Below, one piece after another: positions 53,430 to 62,235 of a stretch of 64,000 nucleotides of DNA. Made by a program: the position numbers and the translations under genes. Origin of the DNA: Aquiflexum sp041751335 (GTDB lineage Bacteria > Bacteroidota > Bacteroidia > Cytophagales > Cyclobacteriaceae); assembly GCF_041751335.1 (NCBI RefSeq), contig NZ_JBGSXS010000231.1, positions 15,385-79,384 on the forward strand. The letters run 5' to 3'. The notes under the pieces are model-generated. The model saw only the letters and a list, made by a program, of their open reading frames with translations, was not told the DNA's origin and ran no database searches. The first letter of the stretch is position 1. The number at the start of each line of letters is the position of its first letter.

Positions 53430-53861
53430 TCAGTACCTCAGAAAGCTGATTCCAATATTGACCCGATCAGCTACGTCCTTTAAGCTAGTGGTCATGAGCA
53501 TCCCTGTGAGATGGTCTCTGACGGCTTTGAATTTGTGGTGAACAGGGCAGGGATGATCTTCCGAGCAGGTTTCCAATCCCAAGGCACAACCTAAGAATAT
53601 CATGTCACCATCGATGGAGTGGACAATTTCTGCAAGAAACATTCGGGAAGGATCTCCTTGAATGTGAAAACCTCCATTTGGGCCTTTGACTGAATTGAGC
53701 AAATCACTTTTGACCAGCTCTTGCAATATTTTTGCGGTAAATGCTTCTGGAGAATTGATCGCCTTTGAAATTTCTTTCAATCCAGCCCTTTCCTGACCTT
53801 GGGGTAAAGTTGCCATGTATATCATGGCGTTGATGGCATATTTACAGGCTTTGGAAAACAT
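53430..53861 (-). CDS. Rrf2-family redox/NO-sensing regulator
   Basis: The 143-residue protein begins at ATG 53861 (MFSKACKYAINAMIYMAT), which matches Rrf2 N-termini better than the ATG at 53882. The winged helix includes LKEISKAINSPEAFTAKILQ and GPNGGFHI. Three cysteines in LGCALGLETCSEDHPCPVHH (about residues 96-115) are placed to hold an Fe-S cluster, as in NsrR and IscR. It heads the operon of ric and nos genes, so it probably represses or activates them on sensing NO or O2. The cluster type is not predictable. Confidence 0.9.
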   Translation of the reverse strand: MFSKACKYAINAMIYMATLPQGQERAGLKEISKAINSPEAFTAKILQELVKSDLLNSVKGPNGGFHIQGDPSRMFLAEIVHSIDGDMIFLGCALGLETCSEDHPCPVHHKFKAVRDHLTGMLMTTSLKDVADRVNIGISFLRY

Positions 53862-53901
53862 CTCTTCTTCAATACAGGACAAATATATCCTTTTTTATAT
53901 T

Positions 53902-53919
53902 AAAGACAAAAATATCTTT
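53902..53919 (-). promoter_or_regulatory. Candidate Rrf2 autoregulatory operator
   Basis: AAAGACAAAAATATCTTT (plus strand) is a dyad with arms AAAGACA and TATCTTT, one G-T type mismatch, and four bases between. It lies 40-58 bp upstream of the Rrf2 start codon, a normal place for a repressor site. A related sequence precedes ric. Confidence 0.4.
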
Positions 53920-53957
53920 TATTATTTTATTAATCTTTTCGGAATTTGTAATGTCGG

Positions 53958-54060
53958 ACGACAGATAAAAAGGATTTGTAATCCTGGTTTTGGGCAGGCA
54001 GGTGTTAATGGAATTACAAATTCAAATTATCTGTTCTCAGGATTGCAAATCACGAGGAGC
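53958..54060. repeat. REP/MITE-like element, copy 2
   Basis: The parts occur in the same order as in other copies: CGACAGATAA, GGATTTGTAATCC, spacer with GGGCAGGCAGG, GGAATTACAAATTC, TTATCTGTTCTCAGGATTGC and CACGAGGAGC. Outer arms CGACAGATAA and TTATCTGT..TCG are inverted. It occupies the gap between the Rrf2 gene and the copper ATPase, where both promoters must also lie (53862-54253). No gene is visible in the remainder. Confidence 0.8.
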
Positions 54061-54253
54061 GGATAAATATTGTTCAAAATGTATAACAAAATAATAATAT
54101 GGTATAATACAAAGCGCTATAAAAAGTCTTAACATTGTTTATTTACAAATCCCTTTTCTGATAGGAGCTAAGAGAGATATGATTTAACTTGAGCGTATCA
54201 AACAGCCACTGAACAGTTTTTATGGCTACCATTTTACTGATTATCAAAAAAAA

Positions 54254-56752
54254 ATGAGACATACTTATCATATACAAGGAATGACTTGCAATGGCTGTTC
54301 CAGTCATGTAAAAAAAATACTTTCAAATGTAGAAGGGGTTACAGATGCAGCAGTTGATTTAGAAAAAGCCGAAGCCTCCATCGAAATGGAAAAACACATT
54401 CCTTTTGAAACTTTTCAAGAGGCTTTAAAGACTGATGGAGGAACATATAGTATCCATAAATCAGGAGAACATCAACATCTTCCAAATCCTAAAAAAGAGA
54501 AATCAAAAGGGAAAGGCACGGGCACATTTTATTGTCCAATGCATTGTGAAGGTGATAAAACCTATGACAAAGCAGGCGATTGTCCGGTCTGTGGAATGGA
54601 TTTAGTGGAAGAGCAAAATATATCCAGTAACTCGTCAGAACAATGGACCTGTCCAATGCACCCGGAAATAGTAAAGGATGAAGCCGGTGCTTGTCCTATT
54701 TGTGGAATGGATTTGGTGCCTCTACAAGCTGACCTTTCAGCAGAAGAAAAAACATACAAAAATCTATTAAGGAAATTTTGGATAGCATCAGTATTCACGC
54801 TACCTATTTTCTTAATCGCCATGAGTGAAATGATATCCAATAATCCTTTGTATCAGATACTGGAACAAAAATATTGGAATTGGATACAGTTTGCATTGTC
54901 CATTCCAGTAGTTTTTTATGCCACATGGATGTTTTTTGAGCGTGCCTACAAAAGCATAAAAACGTGGAATCTCAATATGTTTACACTGATCGGAATTGGG
55001 GCAGGGGTGGCTTGGTTATTTAGTGTGTTTGGAATGCTTTTTCCGGATATATTTCCAGCACAGTTTAAAACCGAATCAGGAGCAGTTCATGTCTATTTTG
55101 AAGCTGCTACAGTTATTTTGACTTTGGTACTCCTAGGGCAATTATTAGAAGCCCGTGCCCATAGCAAAACCAATTCAGCGGTTAAAGAACTTTTAAAATT
55201 AGCACCAAACAAAGCCATTAAAATTGTCAATGGTGAAGAAGTAGAAGTGAGTATAGACAAAATAGAATTAGGGGATATCTTAAAAGTAAAACCTGGCGAA
55301 AAAATTCCTGTAGATGGTTCAATTTCGGAAGGCGACACCACTATTGATGAATCCATGATTACAGGCGAACCTATTCCTGTAAATAAAGCCGAAGGTGATA
55401 AAGTAAGCAGTGGCACGATCAATGGCAACCAATCTTTTCTGATGAAAGCAGAAAAAGTAGGTAGCGACACATTACTGTCTCAGATCATTCATATGGTGAA
55501 TAATGCCAGTAGAAGTCGTGCCCCTATCCAGAATTTGGCAGATAAAGTCTCAGGCTATTTTGTGCCGATTGTAGTTCTTATTTCTTTGCTCACTTTTGCA
55601 GTTTGGGCTATTTGGGGACCAGAACCTGCTTATGTATTTGCGTTTGTGAATGCCATTGCCGTTTTGATCATTGCTTGTCCCTGTGCTTTAGGGTTGGCAA
55701 CACCAATGTCCGTCATGGTTGGTGTTGGCAAAGGCGCTCAAAATGGGGTGTTGATTAAAAATGCAGAAGCACTTGAAAAGCTAAACAAGGTAAATACATT
55801 GATCATTGACAAAACGGGCACCATAACCGAAGGAAAACCTGCAGTTGAAAAAATGGGTGCTTTCGATAATGGTCTCAGTGAAAGCGAAGTGCTTCAATAT
55901 ATCGTCTCCTTAAACAGCAATAGCGAGCATCCATTAGCTGAAGCAACGGTGAAATATGGTAAAGAGCAAAGTGTGGATATTTTGAAATCTGAAAATTTCA
56001 GTGCTGTAACAGGCAAAGGTGTTGAGGCAACAATTGAAGGTAAAAAAACAGCTTTGGGCAATCCGAAAATGATGGAATATGCTAATGCTGAAATTACTTC
56101 TACAATGCAGGAAGAGGCTAAAAAATACCAACAGCAGGGTAAAACAGTTTCATACCTGTCTGTTGATCAAAAAGTAGTTGGCTATGTGGTGATTGGCGAT
56201 AAAATCAAATCCACAAGTGCCAAAGCCATTGCCGAACTTCAAAAAAACGGCATTGACGTAATTATGCTTACAGGCGATAATCACGACACGGCAAAAGCCG
56301 TTGCTGATGAACTCAATTTAGCAGATTTTAAAGCCAGTATGCTTCCCAAAGATAAAATGAATGAAGTGGAAAAACTTCAACAACAAGGCAAGGTGGTGGC
56401 AATGGCTGGTGACGGTATAAATGATGCCCCTGCTCTAGCAAAAAGTGATGTAGGAATTGCCATGGGAACAGGCACAGACGTTGCCATTGAAAGCGCCATG
56501 ATAACACTGATAAAAGGCGATTTGCAAGGCATTGTAAAAGCACGCAATTTGAGTCATTCAGTAATGATAAACATCAAGCAAAATTTGTTTTTTGCACTCA
56601 TTTACAACACCTTGGGTATTCCCATTGCAGCAGGTTTGTTATTTCCATTCTTCGGAATATTACTATCACCTATGATAGCAGCCTTGGCGATGAGTTTTAG
56701 TTCTGTGTCTGTTATAGCCAATGCTTTACGGTTAAGAACTGTTGATATTTAA
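54254..56752 (+). CDS. copA: Copper-exporting P1B-type ATPase
   Basis: The 832-residue ATPase pumps Cu(I) out of the cytoplasm. It starts with an HMA domain (MTCNGCSSHV; C12, C15). Two YHS-like heavy-metal-binding units follow, FYCPMHCEGDKTYDKAG...CPVCGMDLV and WTCPMHPEIVKDEAG...CPICGMDLV (about 95-160). The ion path motif is CPC (C475, C477), phosphorylated D519 in DKTGTITEG, SEHPLAEA and GDGINDAPALA near 718. Six to eight helices surround these. It is divergent from the nos operon and followed by DUF305. Copper handling next to a copper enzyme suggests shared physiology. The gene name is by family. Confidence 0.93.
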   Translation: MRHTYHIQGMTCNGCSSHVKKILSNVEGVTDAAVDLEKAEASIEMEKHIPFETFQEALKTDGGTYSIHKSGEHQHLPNPKKEKSKGKGTGTFYCPMHCEGDKTYDKAGDCPVCGMDLVEEQNISSNSSEQWTCPMHPEIVKDEAGACPICGMDLVPLQADLSAEEKTYKNLLRKFWIASVFTLPIFLIAMSEMISNNPLYQILEQKYWNWIQFALSIPVVFYATWMFFERAYKSIKTWNLNMFTLIGIGAGVAWLFSVFGMLFPDIFPAQFKTESGAVHVYFEAATVILTLVLLGQLLEARAHSKTNSAVKELLKLAPNKAIKIVNGEEVEVSIDKIELGDILKVKPGEKIPVDGSISEGDTTIDESMITGEPIPVNKAEGDKVSSGTINGNQSFLMKAEKVGSDTLLSQIIHMVNNASRSRAPIQNLADKVSGYFVPIVVLISLLTFAVWAIWGPEPAYVFAFVNAIAVLIIACPCALGLATPMSVMVGVGKGAQNGVLIKNAEALEKLNKVNTLIIDKTGTITEGKPAVEKMGAFDNGLSESEVLQYIVSLNSNSEHPLAEATVKYGKEQSVDILKSENFSAVTGKGVEATIEGKKTALGNPKMMEYANAEITSTMQEEAKKYQQQGKTVSYLSVDQKVVGYVVIGDKIKSTSAKAIAELQKNGIDVIMLTGDNHDTAKAVADELNLADFKASMLPKDKMNEVEKLQQQGKVVAMAGDGINDAPALAKSDVGIAMGTGTDVAIESAMITLIKGDLQGIVKARNLSHSVMINIKQNLFFALIYNTLGIPIAAGLLFPFFGILLSPMIAALAMSFSSVSVIANALRLRTVDI

Positions 56753-56770
56753 AATTTAAATCAAATAATC

Positions 56771-57244
56771 ATGGAAAGTGCAGAACAAAACAACAATTAC
56801 AAAACATTCTTTTTAATGTTGGCTTGCTCATTTGTAGCAATGTACATCACCATGTATTTAAATACCTATGCCATAGACCACGTTTATTTTAGCCTTACAC
56901 GGTTTTATATGACCTGTTTAGGTATTTCAGCAATGGCAGTCATTATGTGGTTTTTCATGAGAAAAATGTACCAAAACAAAAAGAAAAACATAACTATTCT
57001 TGCAGGTAGTGCCATTTTATTTGTATCAGCATTGGGCCTGGTAAGAATACAGTCACCTATCATAGGCGATATCTTGTGGATGAAAGCAATGATTCCTCAC
57101 CATTCTATTGCAATCCTTACGAGCGAAAGGGCAGATATCCTAGACCCTGAGGTGAAACAATTAGCCAATGATATTATAAAAGCCCAACGCGAGGAAATTG
57201 AAGAAATGAAAACCATGATAAAGCGCTTGGAAAATGAAAAGTGA
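56771..57244 (+). CDS. DUF305 membrane protein
   Basis: The 157-residue protein has three predicted membrane helices (about 12-32, 42-62, 72-92) and a C-terminal DUF305 helical hairpin (DILWMKAMIPHHSIAILTSE, KQLANDIIKAQREEIEEMK). The conserved MIPHH suggests copper binding. It starts 18 bp after copA, so the two are co-transcribed. Similar pairs are found with copper or silver resistance genes. Confidence 0.88.
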   Translation: MESAEQNNNYKTFFLMLACSFVAMYITMYLNTYAIDHVYFSLTRFYMTCLGISAMAVIMWFFMRKMYQNKKKNITILAGSAILFVSALGLVRIQSPIIGDILWMKAMIPHHSIAILTSERADILDPEVKQLANDIIKAQREEIEEMKTMIKRLENEK

Positions 57245-57273
57245 AACTAACTCCTCATCATAATTTTCTCGCT

Positions 57274-57402
57274 GTTCGATACCGAATATTCGGTATCGAA
57301 CGACAGATAACTAGGATTTGTAATCCTAGTCTCGTTTAGGGAGGTTTTACTGGAATTACAAATTCCAATCATCTGTCTTCGCGATTGCAAATCACGAGGA
57401 GC
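57274..57402. repeat. REP/MITE-like element, copy 3
   Basis: The best preserved copy starts with a perfect 28-bp palindrome (GTTCGATACCGAAT ATTCGGTATCGAAC, 57274-57301), then CGACAGATAACTAGGATTTG, CTAGT, a spacer, TGGAATTACAAATTCC, TCATCTGTCTTCGCGATTGC and ATCACGAGGAGC. It fills much of the gap between DUF305 and the SDR gene (57245-57604), in which I see no gene. Confidence 0.82.
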
Positions 57403-57604
57403 AGGAAGCTGGATCGTTTTCAAAGTTAACCCTCCCCAAGTATTGATTTTTTACCACCCTGACTTTTCTTATGAGGGGATCATGCAACATATACCAATCA
57501 TAGTGTAATGCATAAACCTTGGATGTCACGTACTTTTATTAATGTAAACTTTAAGCCATTCAACCAATTCTGATTCATGTATGATTTTAAATACTTTATC
57601 AAAG

Positions 57605-58339
57605 ATGAAAAAATTAGAAAATAAAGTAGCAATTGTTACCGGCGGTGCAGGGAGTATTGGTAGAAATACTGCTAAGCTTTTTTTAGATGAGGGAGCTAAA
57701 GTGCTTTTGGTAGATTTAGAAGAAGAGGTACTTAAAAAAGCTGTTGAAGAATTGGGCGGAAAAGACGTCAAGTATTGTGTGGCAGATGTATCCAAATCAG
57801 AAGACGTTCAAAGATACGCTGACAAAGCGGTGGAATATTTCGGAAAAATCGATGTCTTTTTTAACAATCCAGGAATTGAGGGAGTGGAAGAACCAATTGT
57901 TGACTATTCGGAAGAAATCTTTGACAAAGTAAATTCAGTCAACGTAAGAGGCGTTTGGTTGAGAAATAAATACCTATTGCCACAAATGAATGTCGGTGGC
58001 AGCATCATATCATTATCAGGTTTGGTAGGAGGCCCATATATAAGCGCTTATATAGCCGGTGAACATATTTGTGTAGGAATTTTGCAAGTAATGTCTGTGG
58101 AAGCCGATCTAAAAAAAATAAAGGTAAATAGCATATATTCTTCTCCCTTTGTTAATCGAATAATTCGCTCGCCGGATGAAGGTTTTTCTAGGGGTCAGGG
58201 AGCAGAGATAAAAGTAAATCTTGAATTAGCAATTCCTCTTTGGCAATATGTACAGGCCAGTGAAATAGCAGAACTTGTAATGATTTTTGCCAGCGATGAT
58301 ACCATTCAGGTATTTGATGGTGGAATGACTGTTCATTAA
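57605..58339 (+). CDS. Divergent SDR-fold protein lacking the catalytic lysine
   Basis: The 244-residue protein starts at ATG 57605. It keeps the SDR Rossmann N-terminus (KVAIVTGGAGSIGRNTAKL), the second glycine region (CVADVSKSEDVQ), NNPG in place of NNAG, and SLSGLVGG for the Ser region. In the YxxxK active site, the sequence reads AYIAGEHICV, so the lysine is glutamate. The C-terminal SDIE-type end (ASDDTIQVFDGGMTVH) is normal. Without Lys it may be catalytically inactive or use another mechanism. Upstream is a repeat element; downstream is the fragment of another SDR gene. Confidence 0.82.
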   Translation: MKKLENKVAIVTGGAGSIGRNTAKLFLDEGAKVLLVDLEEEVLKKAVEELGGKDVKYCVADVSKSEDVQRYADKAVEYFGKIDVFFNNPGIEGVEEPIVDYSEEIFDKVNSVNVRGVWLRNKYLLPQMNVGGSIISLSGLVGGPYISAYIAGEHICVGILQVMSVEADLKKIKVNSIYSSPFVNRIIRSPDEGFSRGQGAEIKVNLELAIPLWQYVQASEIAELVMIFASDDTIQVFDGGMTVH

Positions 58340-58342
58340 AAA

Positions 58343-58465
58343 ATTATCAAGCAAAGAGACGTAAAAATTGTAATAGGCAGCAGTGGAATAATAAAGTCAG
58401 CCTTAATTCATAAGCTTGCTAAAAAATACCCTGTTGTTAGTTTTGATAAAGATGGCTATCCTTAG
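58343..58465 (+). pseudogene. SDR/epimerase N-terminal fragment
   Basis: Forty codons after the SDR stop read IIKQRDVKIVIGSSGIIKSA, then LIHKLAKKYPVVSFDKDGYP, then TAG. This resembles the first 40 residues of an NAD-dependent epimerase or SDR (VITGSSGLIGSALIRKLAEKY, FDKDGYP). There is no start codon or continuation, and the repeat element begins at its last bases. I interpret it as a remnant truncated by deletion or element insertion. Confidence 0.6.
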
Positions 58466-58514
58466 AATTACAAATTCCAAATATCTGTCCTCGCGATTAC
58501 AAATCCCGAGGAGC
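58464..58514. repeat. REP/MITE-like element, copy 4 (partial)
   Basis: Only the 3' part is present: AGAATTACAAATTCCAAATATCTGTCCTCGCGATTAC is the order of sub-motifs (GAATTACAAATTCC, ATATCTGTCCTCG, GATTAC) followed by AAATCCCGAGGAGC. It starts at the end of the SDR fragment. Confidence 0.75.
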
Positions 58515-58515
58515 A

Positions 58516-58542
58516 AAAAAAGCCTGGTTTCCCGGGCTTTTT
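58516..58542. terminator. Bidirectional terminator
   Basis: AAAAAGCC and GGGCTTTTT pair around TGGTTTCCC. There are A and T runs on both sides, so it can serve both the plus-strand SDR genes and the minus-strand MBL gene. Confidence 0.75.
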
Positions 58543-58575
58543 ACATACTGGTCTTTCGACCAAAATCAATCACAC

Positions 58576-59976
58576 TTAACCATTAACCAATTCTTTTTCT
58601 TCTGCAAACCAGTCATTCCAGCCACCTGCATAGTTCAATATATTGTCAAATCCATTGGCTTTCAAAATGGAGTAGGCGATAGCTGCTCTGCCACCTGCTT
58701 GGCAATAAATGATAACGGGCTTGTCTTTGGACACCTTGTCAAGATTCTGTGGAAGTTTGCCGACAAATAGGTTAATAGCTCCTTTTATATGGCCTTCATT
58801 GAATTCAGATGCACCTCTCACATCAACAACCTGTGCATCTTCGTCCAATTTAGATATTACAGTTTCTTTATCTATTGGTGTAAAGGTTTCAAGATTTCCT
58901 TTCTCAAAAGTGTCCAACTGCTCAGGGGTGATGTATCCTGATAAGTTATCCAACCCTATTCTCATCAACTTTCTGGTAATATCCTCAACTTGGTTTTCCT
59001 CAGCGATGATGATGAAGTTTTCTTCATAGTTCAAATACCAACCCATCCAAGTGGAGAAGGAATTATTATTGGTGATACTTAATGTGCCATTTAGAAATCC
59101 TTTTGCATATTCTTCCCATGGTCTGGCATCTATAATTTTCAAACCTTTATTCTTGATTTTTTTAAACGCTTCTTTGGAAAGGTTTTCAATTGAAGGTACT
59201 TCAGTTACCAATTTTCTGTCCACCTTGTTGAGTTTCTTCATCTTGGCGAAGTACTTTGGCGGCTCAGGTTGACCGGACAACAGCTCCTTGGCAAAAGCTA
59301 CTTTGTCATCCAAAAGCTGCAAGGCCCAGTTTCTTATTTTTTCGTATCCTACTGTAGTCGATGGTACGGCACCAAGGGCTTTCCCACAGGCAGAACCTGC
59401 ACCGTGACCAGGCCAAACTTGAATATAATCTCCGAGTTTGTTGAATTCCTGTAATGAATCAAACATCTGAGCGGCGCCGATATCCTGTGTTCCTTTGAGA
59501 CCTGCGGCCTGTTCCAATAAATCAGGTCTTCCCACATCACCTACGAATACAAAGTCACCCGTAAATAACATCACAGGCTCATTGGTGGCAGGTTTGTCAG
59601 TTAATAAAAAGCTGATACTTTCAAGTGTATGTCCTGGAGTATGGAGAACTTCAAAAGTCAAGTTACCCATTTTAACCACATCACCATGTTTGATTTTGTT
59701 GTGAGGAAATTCATATTTCCAGTTATCATCGCCTTCGTCAGATAAGTACAATTCTGCGCCGGTCAAGGCAGCCAATTCCCTTGAACCGCAAAGAAAATCC
59801 GCATGGATGTGCGTTTCCAGGATATGGGTGATTTTCAAGTTGTTGGCTATTGCAATGTTGATATAAGTATCTACATCTCTTTTTGGATCGATTACAGCAG
59901 CAATTCCTGCTGCCTGACATCCGATTACATAACTGGCCTGCGCTAAACTTTTGTCATAAACGAGTTCGAAGAACAT
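58576..59976 (-). CDS. MBL-fold persulfide dioxygenase with rhodanese domains (CstB-like)
   Basis: The 466-residue protein has a beta-lactamase-fold domain (about 1-245; ETHIHADFLCG, HTPGHTLESISF, FTGDFVFVGDVGRPDL, WPGHGAGSACG), an inactive rhodanese-like middle domain (about 265-350; DARPWEEYAKG lacks a Cys loop) and an active rhodanese (about 370-460; DVRGASEFNEGHIKGA, IIYCQAGGRAA). The layout is that of CstB-type non-haem iron persulfide dioxygenase-sulfurtransferase. It detoxifies sulfide-derived persulfides. It is monocistronic, with a terminator at 58516. Confidence 0.9.
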   Translation of the reverse strand: MFFELVYDKSLAQASYVIGCQAAGIAAVIDPKRDVDTYINIAIANNLKITHILETHIHADFLCGSRELAALTGAELYLSDEGDDNWKYEFPHNKIKHGDVVKMGNLTFEVLHTPGHTLESISFLLTDKPATNEPVMLFTGDFVFVGDVGRPDLLEQAAGLKGTQDIGAAQMFDSLQEFNKLGDYIQVWPGHGAGSACGKALGAVPSTTVGYEKIRNWALQLLDDKVAFAKELLSGQPEPPKYFAKMKKLNKVDRKLVTEVPSIENLSKEAFKKIKNKGLKIIDARPWEEYAKGFLNGTLSITNNNSFSTWMGWYLNYEENFIIIAEENQVEDITRKLMRIGLDNLSGYITPEQLDTFEKGNLETFTPIDKETVISKLDEDAQVVDVRGASEFNEGHIKGAINLFVGKLPQNLDKVSKDKPVIIYCQAGGRAAIAYSILKANGFDNILNYAGGWNDWFAEEKELVNG

Positions 59977-60144
59977 ATTTTTTTAATTTTTATTTTCAAA
60001 TTGTTAAAAGCTCTGGAACTGATATCTCCAAGCTTTTTGATTTTATGAATACAAATATAAGCTTATTGATGCCTGTTAAAGTGTGATAAAAATTACCTAA
60101 GGGAAAAATTTCAGATGTTCAGTTCTAGCTGTTTGATATTTGTT

Positions 60145-60254
60145 ATGTCGAACCAAAGATGAATATGATTTGTAATCCTTGTCTCAATATGTCCTAAGCT
60201 ATTGGAATTACAAATTCCATTTATCTGTCCTCGGGATTATAAATCCCGAGGAGC
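60145..60254. repeat. REP/MITE-like element, copy 5
   Basis: TGTCGAACCAAAGATGAAT, GATTTGTAATCC, a spacer, TTGGAATTACAAATTCC, TTATCTGTCCTCGGGATTAT and AATCCCGAGGAGC appear in order. It ends at the stop codon of the next gene (60254-60256), so it abuts its 3' end. The arms fold into hairpins GGAATTACAAATTCC and GGGATTATAAATCCC. Confidence 0.8.
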
Positions 60255-62218
60255 TACCTTAAGGAATTGATATAAGCAGCTATTTTCAAAGCTTCATCAC
60301 GGGGGACATGGGGCATGGGTGACATGGGAGTGGCATATTCAGGCCAGTTTTCTGGCTTGGGGTAATAGATCAATTCTACTATCTTTTCATTGGTATATTT
60401 TCTTTTTGCAATGTCCGTGTAGGAGGGACCTACCTGTTTTTTATTGGCCTGATGACAGGCAGTGCAGGTGTTTTTTGCCAACAGAGCATTGATAACTTCC
60501 ATTGAGGGAACCTCATCTACTTTTGGTGAAGCAGGTTTAACAGCTGCAGCTACTGCAGGCTTTGTGGTATTTTCTGTTTTCTTGGCTTCCTTGGCCTTGA
60601 TCTTTTCCTGTTCTACAATCGAATTGAACCGACTGACATCAACAAGGTCAAGTTTTTCTCCTGTTGGAATATTGTTTAAGGTATAGTAGGCAGTTGGATG
60701 CACAAGGGAATGGGAATCTTTTCTCTCTCTAATGCCATCCAATGTAATTCGATGGATATAATATTTTCTAAGTCCGTCAACGATGATTCGGACTTTCATG
60801 CCATCATCCGAAACTTTGACACCTGACACAGCATTGTCCACAATATTTACCGGCGGACTTCCATAAACTGGATGATATTTATACACAAAACTCTGTACCG
60901 CATAAGAGGCTAGGTCAGTGGCTATTTTGAAATCAACAGGCTTTGTAAATTCAATTTCAAATCCGTCAGGCATGGCTTTGACGGTCCTCATTTCAAAAGG
61001 CATCTCGTTGTTCCAAACCAATCTTTGAAGACCTTCGTTGGCTTCTCCTGCTGAACCCCAACCTCTGTTGGTTTCTCCGACAAAAAGGGATTTGTCCTGA
61101 GCGAATGCCATCCTCAACACTCCGGATTGAAAACCGCTTCTAAAATCTATAGAAGCTCCTTGGTATTCTCCATTTACTTTTTCAAGGAAAATCCTCATGA
61201 TTTTACTTTGACCTTGATCGCCGACCAAAATCTGACCTTCAAAAGGCCCAAGATGACCTTTTGGAATCTGTAAAGGCTCTGCATTGGAAATCCCATGTAT
61301 GCCATGTGGAAGCCATACAGCAGGTAATTTTAAATCAGGAAGTTTTTCTTTTGCTTGATACATGGTCACAAACTCTTCATCAATTACATTTTCAGGTTTG
61401 ATGTATCGGTCATTCTCGTCTTTAACTTTTCTTGGGTCTACTACAGCATCAAATTGGGCTGAAGTAAGTTTCAATGGAGAACCTTCCATTTCGGTCCATG
61501 CCAATCCAGCTGGATGTCCTGTAAAATCACCTTGCTCCAAGTGCCACAAACCTCCGGAGCCCATGTAATCTCCTTGGTTTTCGGTATAAAACAATTCTCC
61601 GTCAATAATTCCCAATCCTGCGGGAGAGCGCATACCTGTTGCAAATGGCTCAATGGATCCGTAGGGAGTTATTTTGATAACCCAGCCTCTGTAGGGTACG
61701 CGACTTTCACCTCGCCACCATTCTTGATTTCCGAAAGCTACGTTACCTGAAACATAGAAGCTACCGTCTTTTCCTACTTTAGGTCCAAAGCTATATTCAT
61801 GGTAATGTCCCGAAATTGGCCATGAGGCAAATGTTTCGTAAAGGTCAGCAACGCCATCTTGATTGGTATCTGTCAGCTTGGTCAATTCCCCTCTTTGGGC
61901 ACAATAAAATGAACCATCCTTGTAAACCAGTCCAAGTATTTCATGCAAGCCTGATGCGAATTTTCTGAAATAGGGTCTAGGACTGGTGGGATTTTCCACG
62001 ATAAAAACATCCCCTCGTCGGGTAGCCACGCCAAGATGTCCATTGGGCAGCATCACCAGCCCACCTACTTCCAGTAAAGTGCCTTCTGGTGAACTTACCT
62101 TCATAATCTTGTAGTAATCCTCCTCCATGGGAGATTCTTGGGCATTTGCCTGATGCATTAATATTCCTGACAGGCAAAGCAAATATGAAAGTGTATATGT
62201 TAAATTAAATTTTCTCAT
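60254..62218 (-). CDS. Secreted PQQ/sorbosone-dehydrogenase-like propeller with C-terminal cytochrome c
   Basis: The 654-residue protein has a signal peptide (to about ANAQ, residue 27), a six-bladed beta-propeller of the glucose/sorbosone dehydrogenase type (about 45-400; LGVATRRGDVFIVEN, HEILGLVYKDGSFYCAQRG, GMRSPAGLGIIDGELFY), a beta domain (about 415-510), an Ala/Lys-rich linker (about 535-570) and a cytochrome c with CTACH at 585-589 and axial Met in TPMSPMPH. It probably oxidises a sugar or alcohol and passes electrons to the haem. It follows the DUF1080 gene by 17 bp, so they form an operon. The substrate is unknown. Confidence 0.88.
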   Translation of the reverse strand: MRKFNLTYTLSYLLCLSGILMHQANAQESPMEEDYYKIMKVSSPEGTLLEVGGLVMLPNGHLGVATRRGDVFIVENPTSPRPYFRKFASGLHEILGLVYKDGSFYCAQRGELTKLTDTNQDGVADLYETFASWPISGHYHEYSFGPKVGKDGSFYVSGNVAFGNQEWWRGESRVPYRGWVIKITPYGSIEPFATGMRSPAGLGIIDGELFYTENQGDYMGSGGLWHLEQGDFTGHPAGLAWTEMEGSPLKLTSAQFDAVVDPRKVKDENDRYIKPENVIDEEFVTMYQAKEKLPDLKLPAVWLPHGIHGISNAEPLQIPKGHLGPFEGQILVGDQGQSKIMRIFLEKVNGEYQGASIDFRSGFQSGVLRMAFAQDKSLFVGETNRGWGSAGEANEGLQRLVWNNEMPFEMRTVKAMPDGFEIEFTKPVDFKIATDLASYAVQSFVYKYHPVYGSPPVNIVDNAVSGVKVSDDGMKVRIIVDGLRKYYIHRITLDGIRERKDSHSLVHPTAYYTLNNIPTGEKLDLVDVSRFNSIVEQEKIKAKEAKKTENTTKPAVAAAVKPASPKVDEVPSMEVINALLAKNTCTACHQANKKQVGPSYTDIAKRKYTNEKIVELIYYPKPENWPEYATPMSPMPHVPRDEALKIAAYINSLR

Positions 62219-62235
62219 CAGTTTATGGCAATAGG

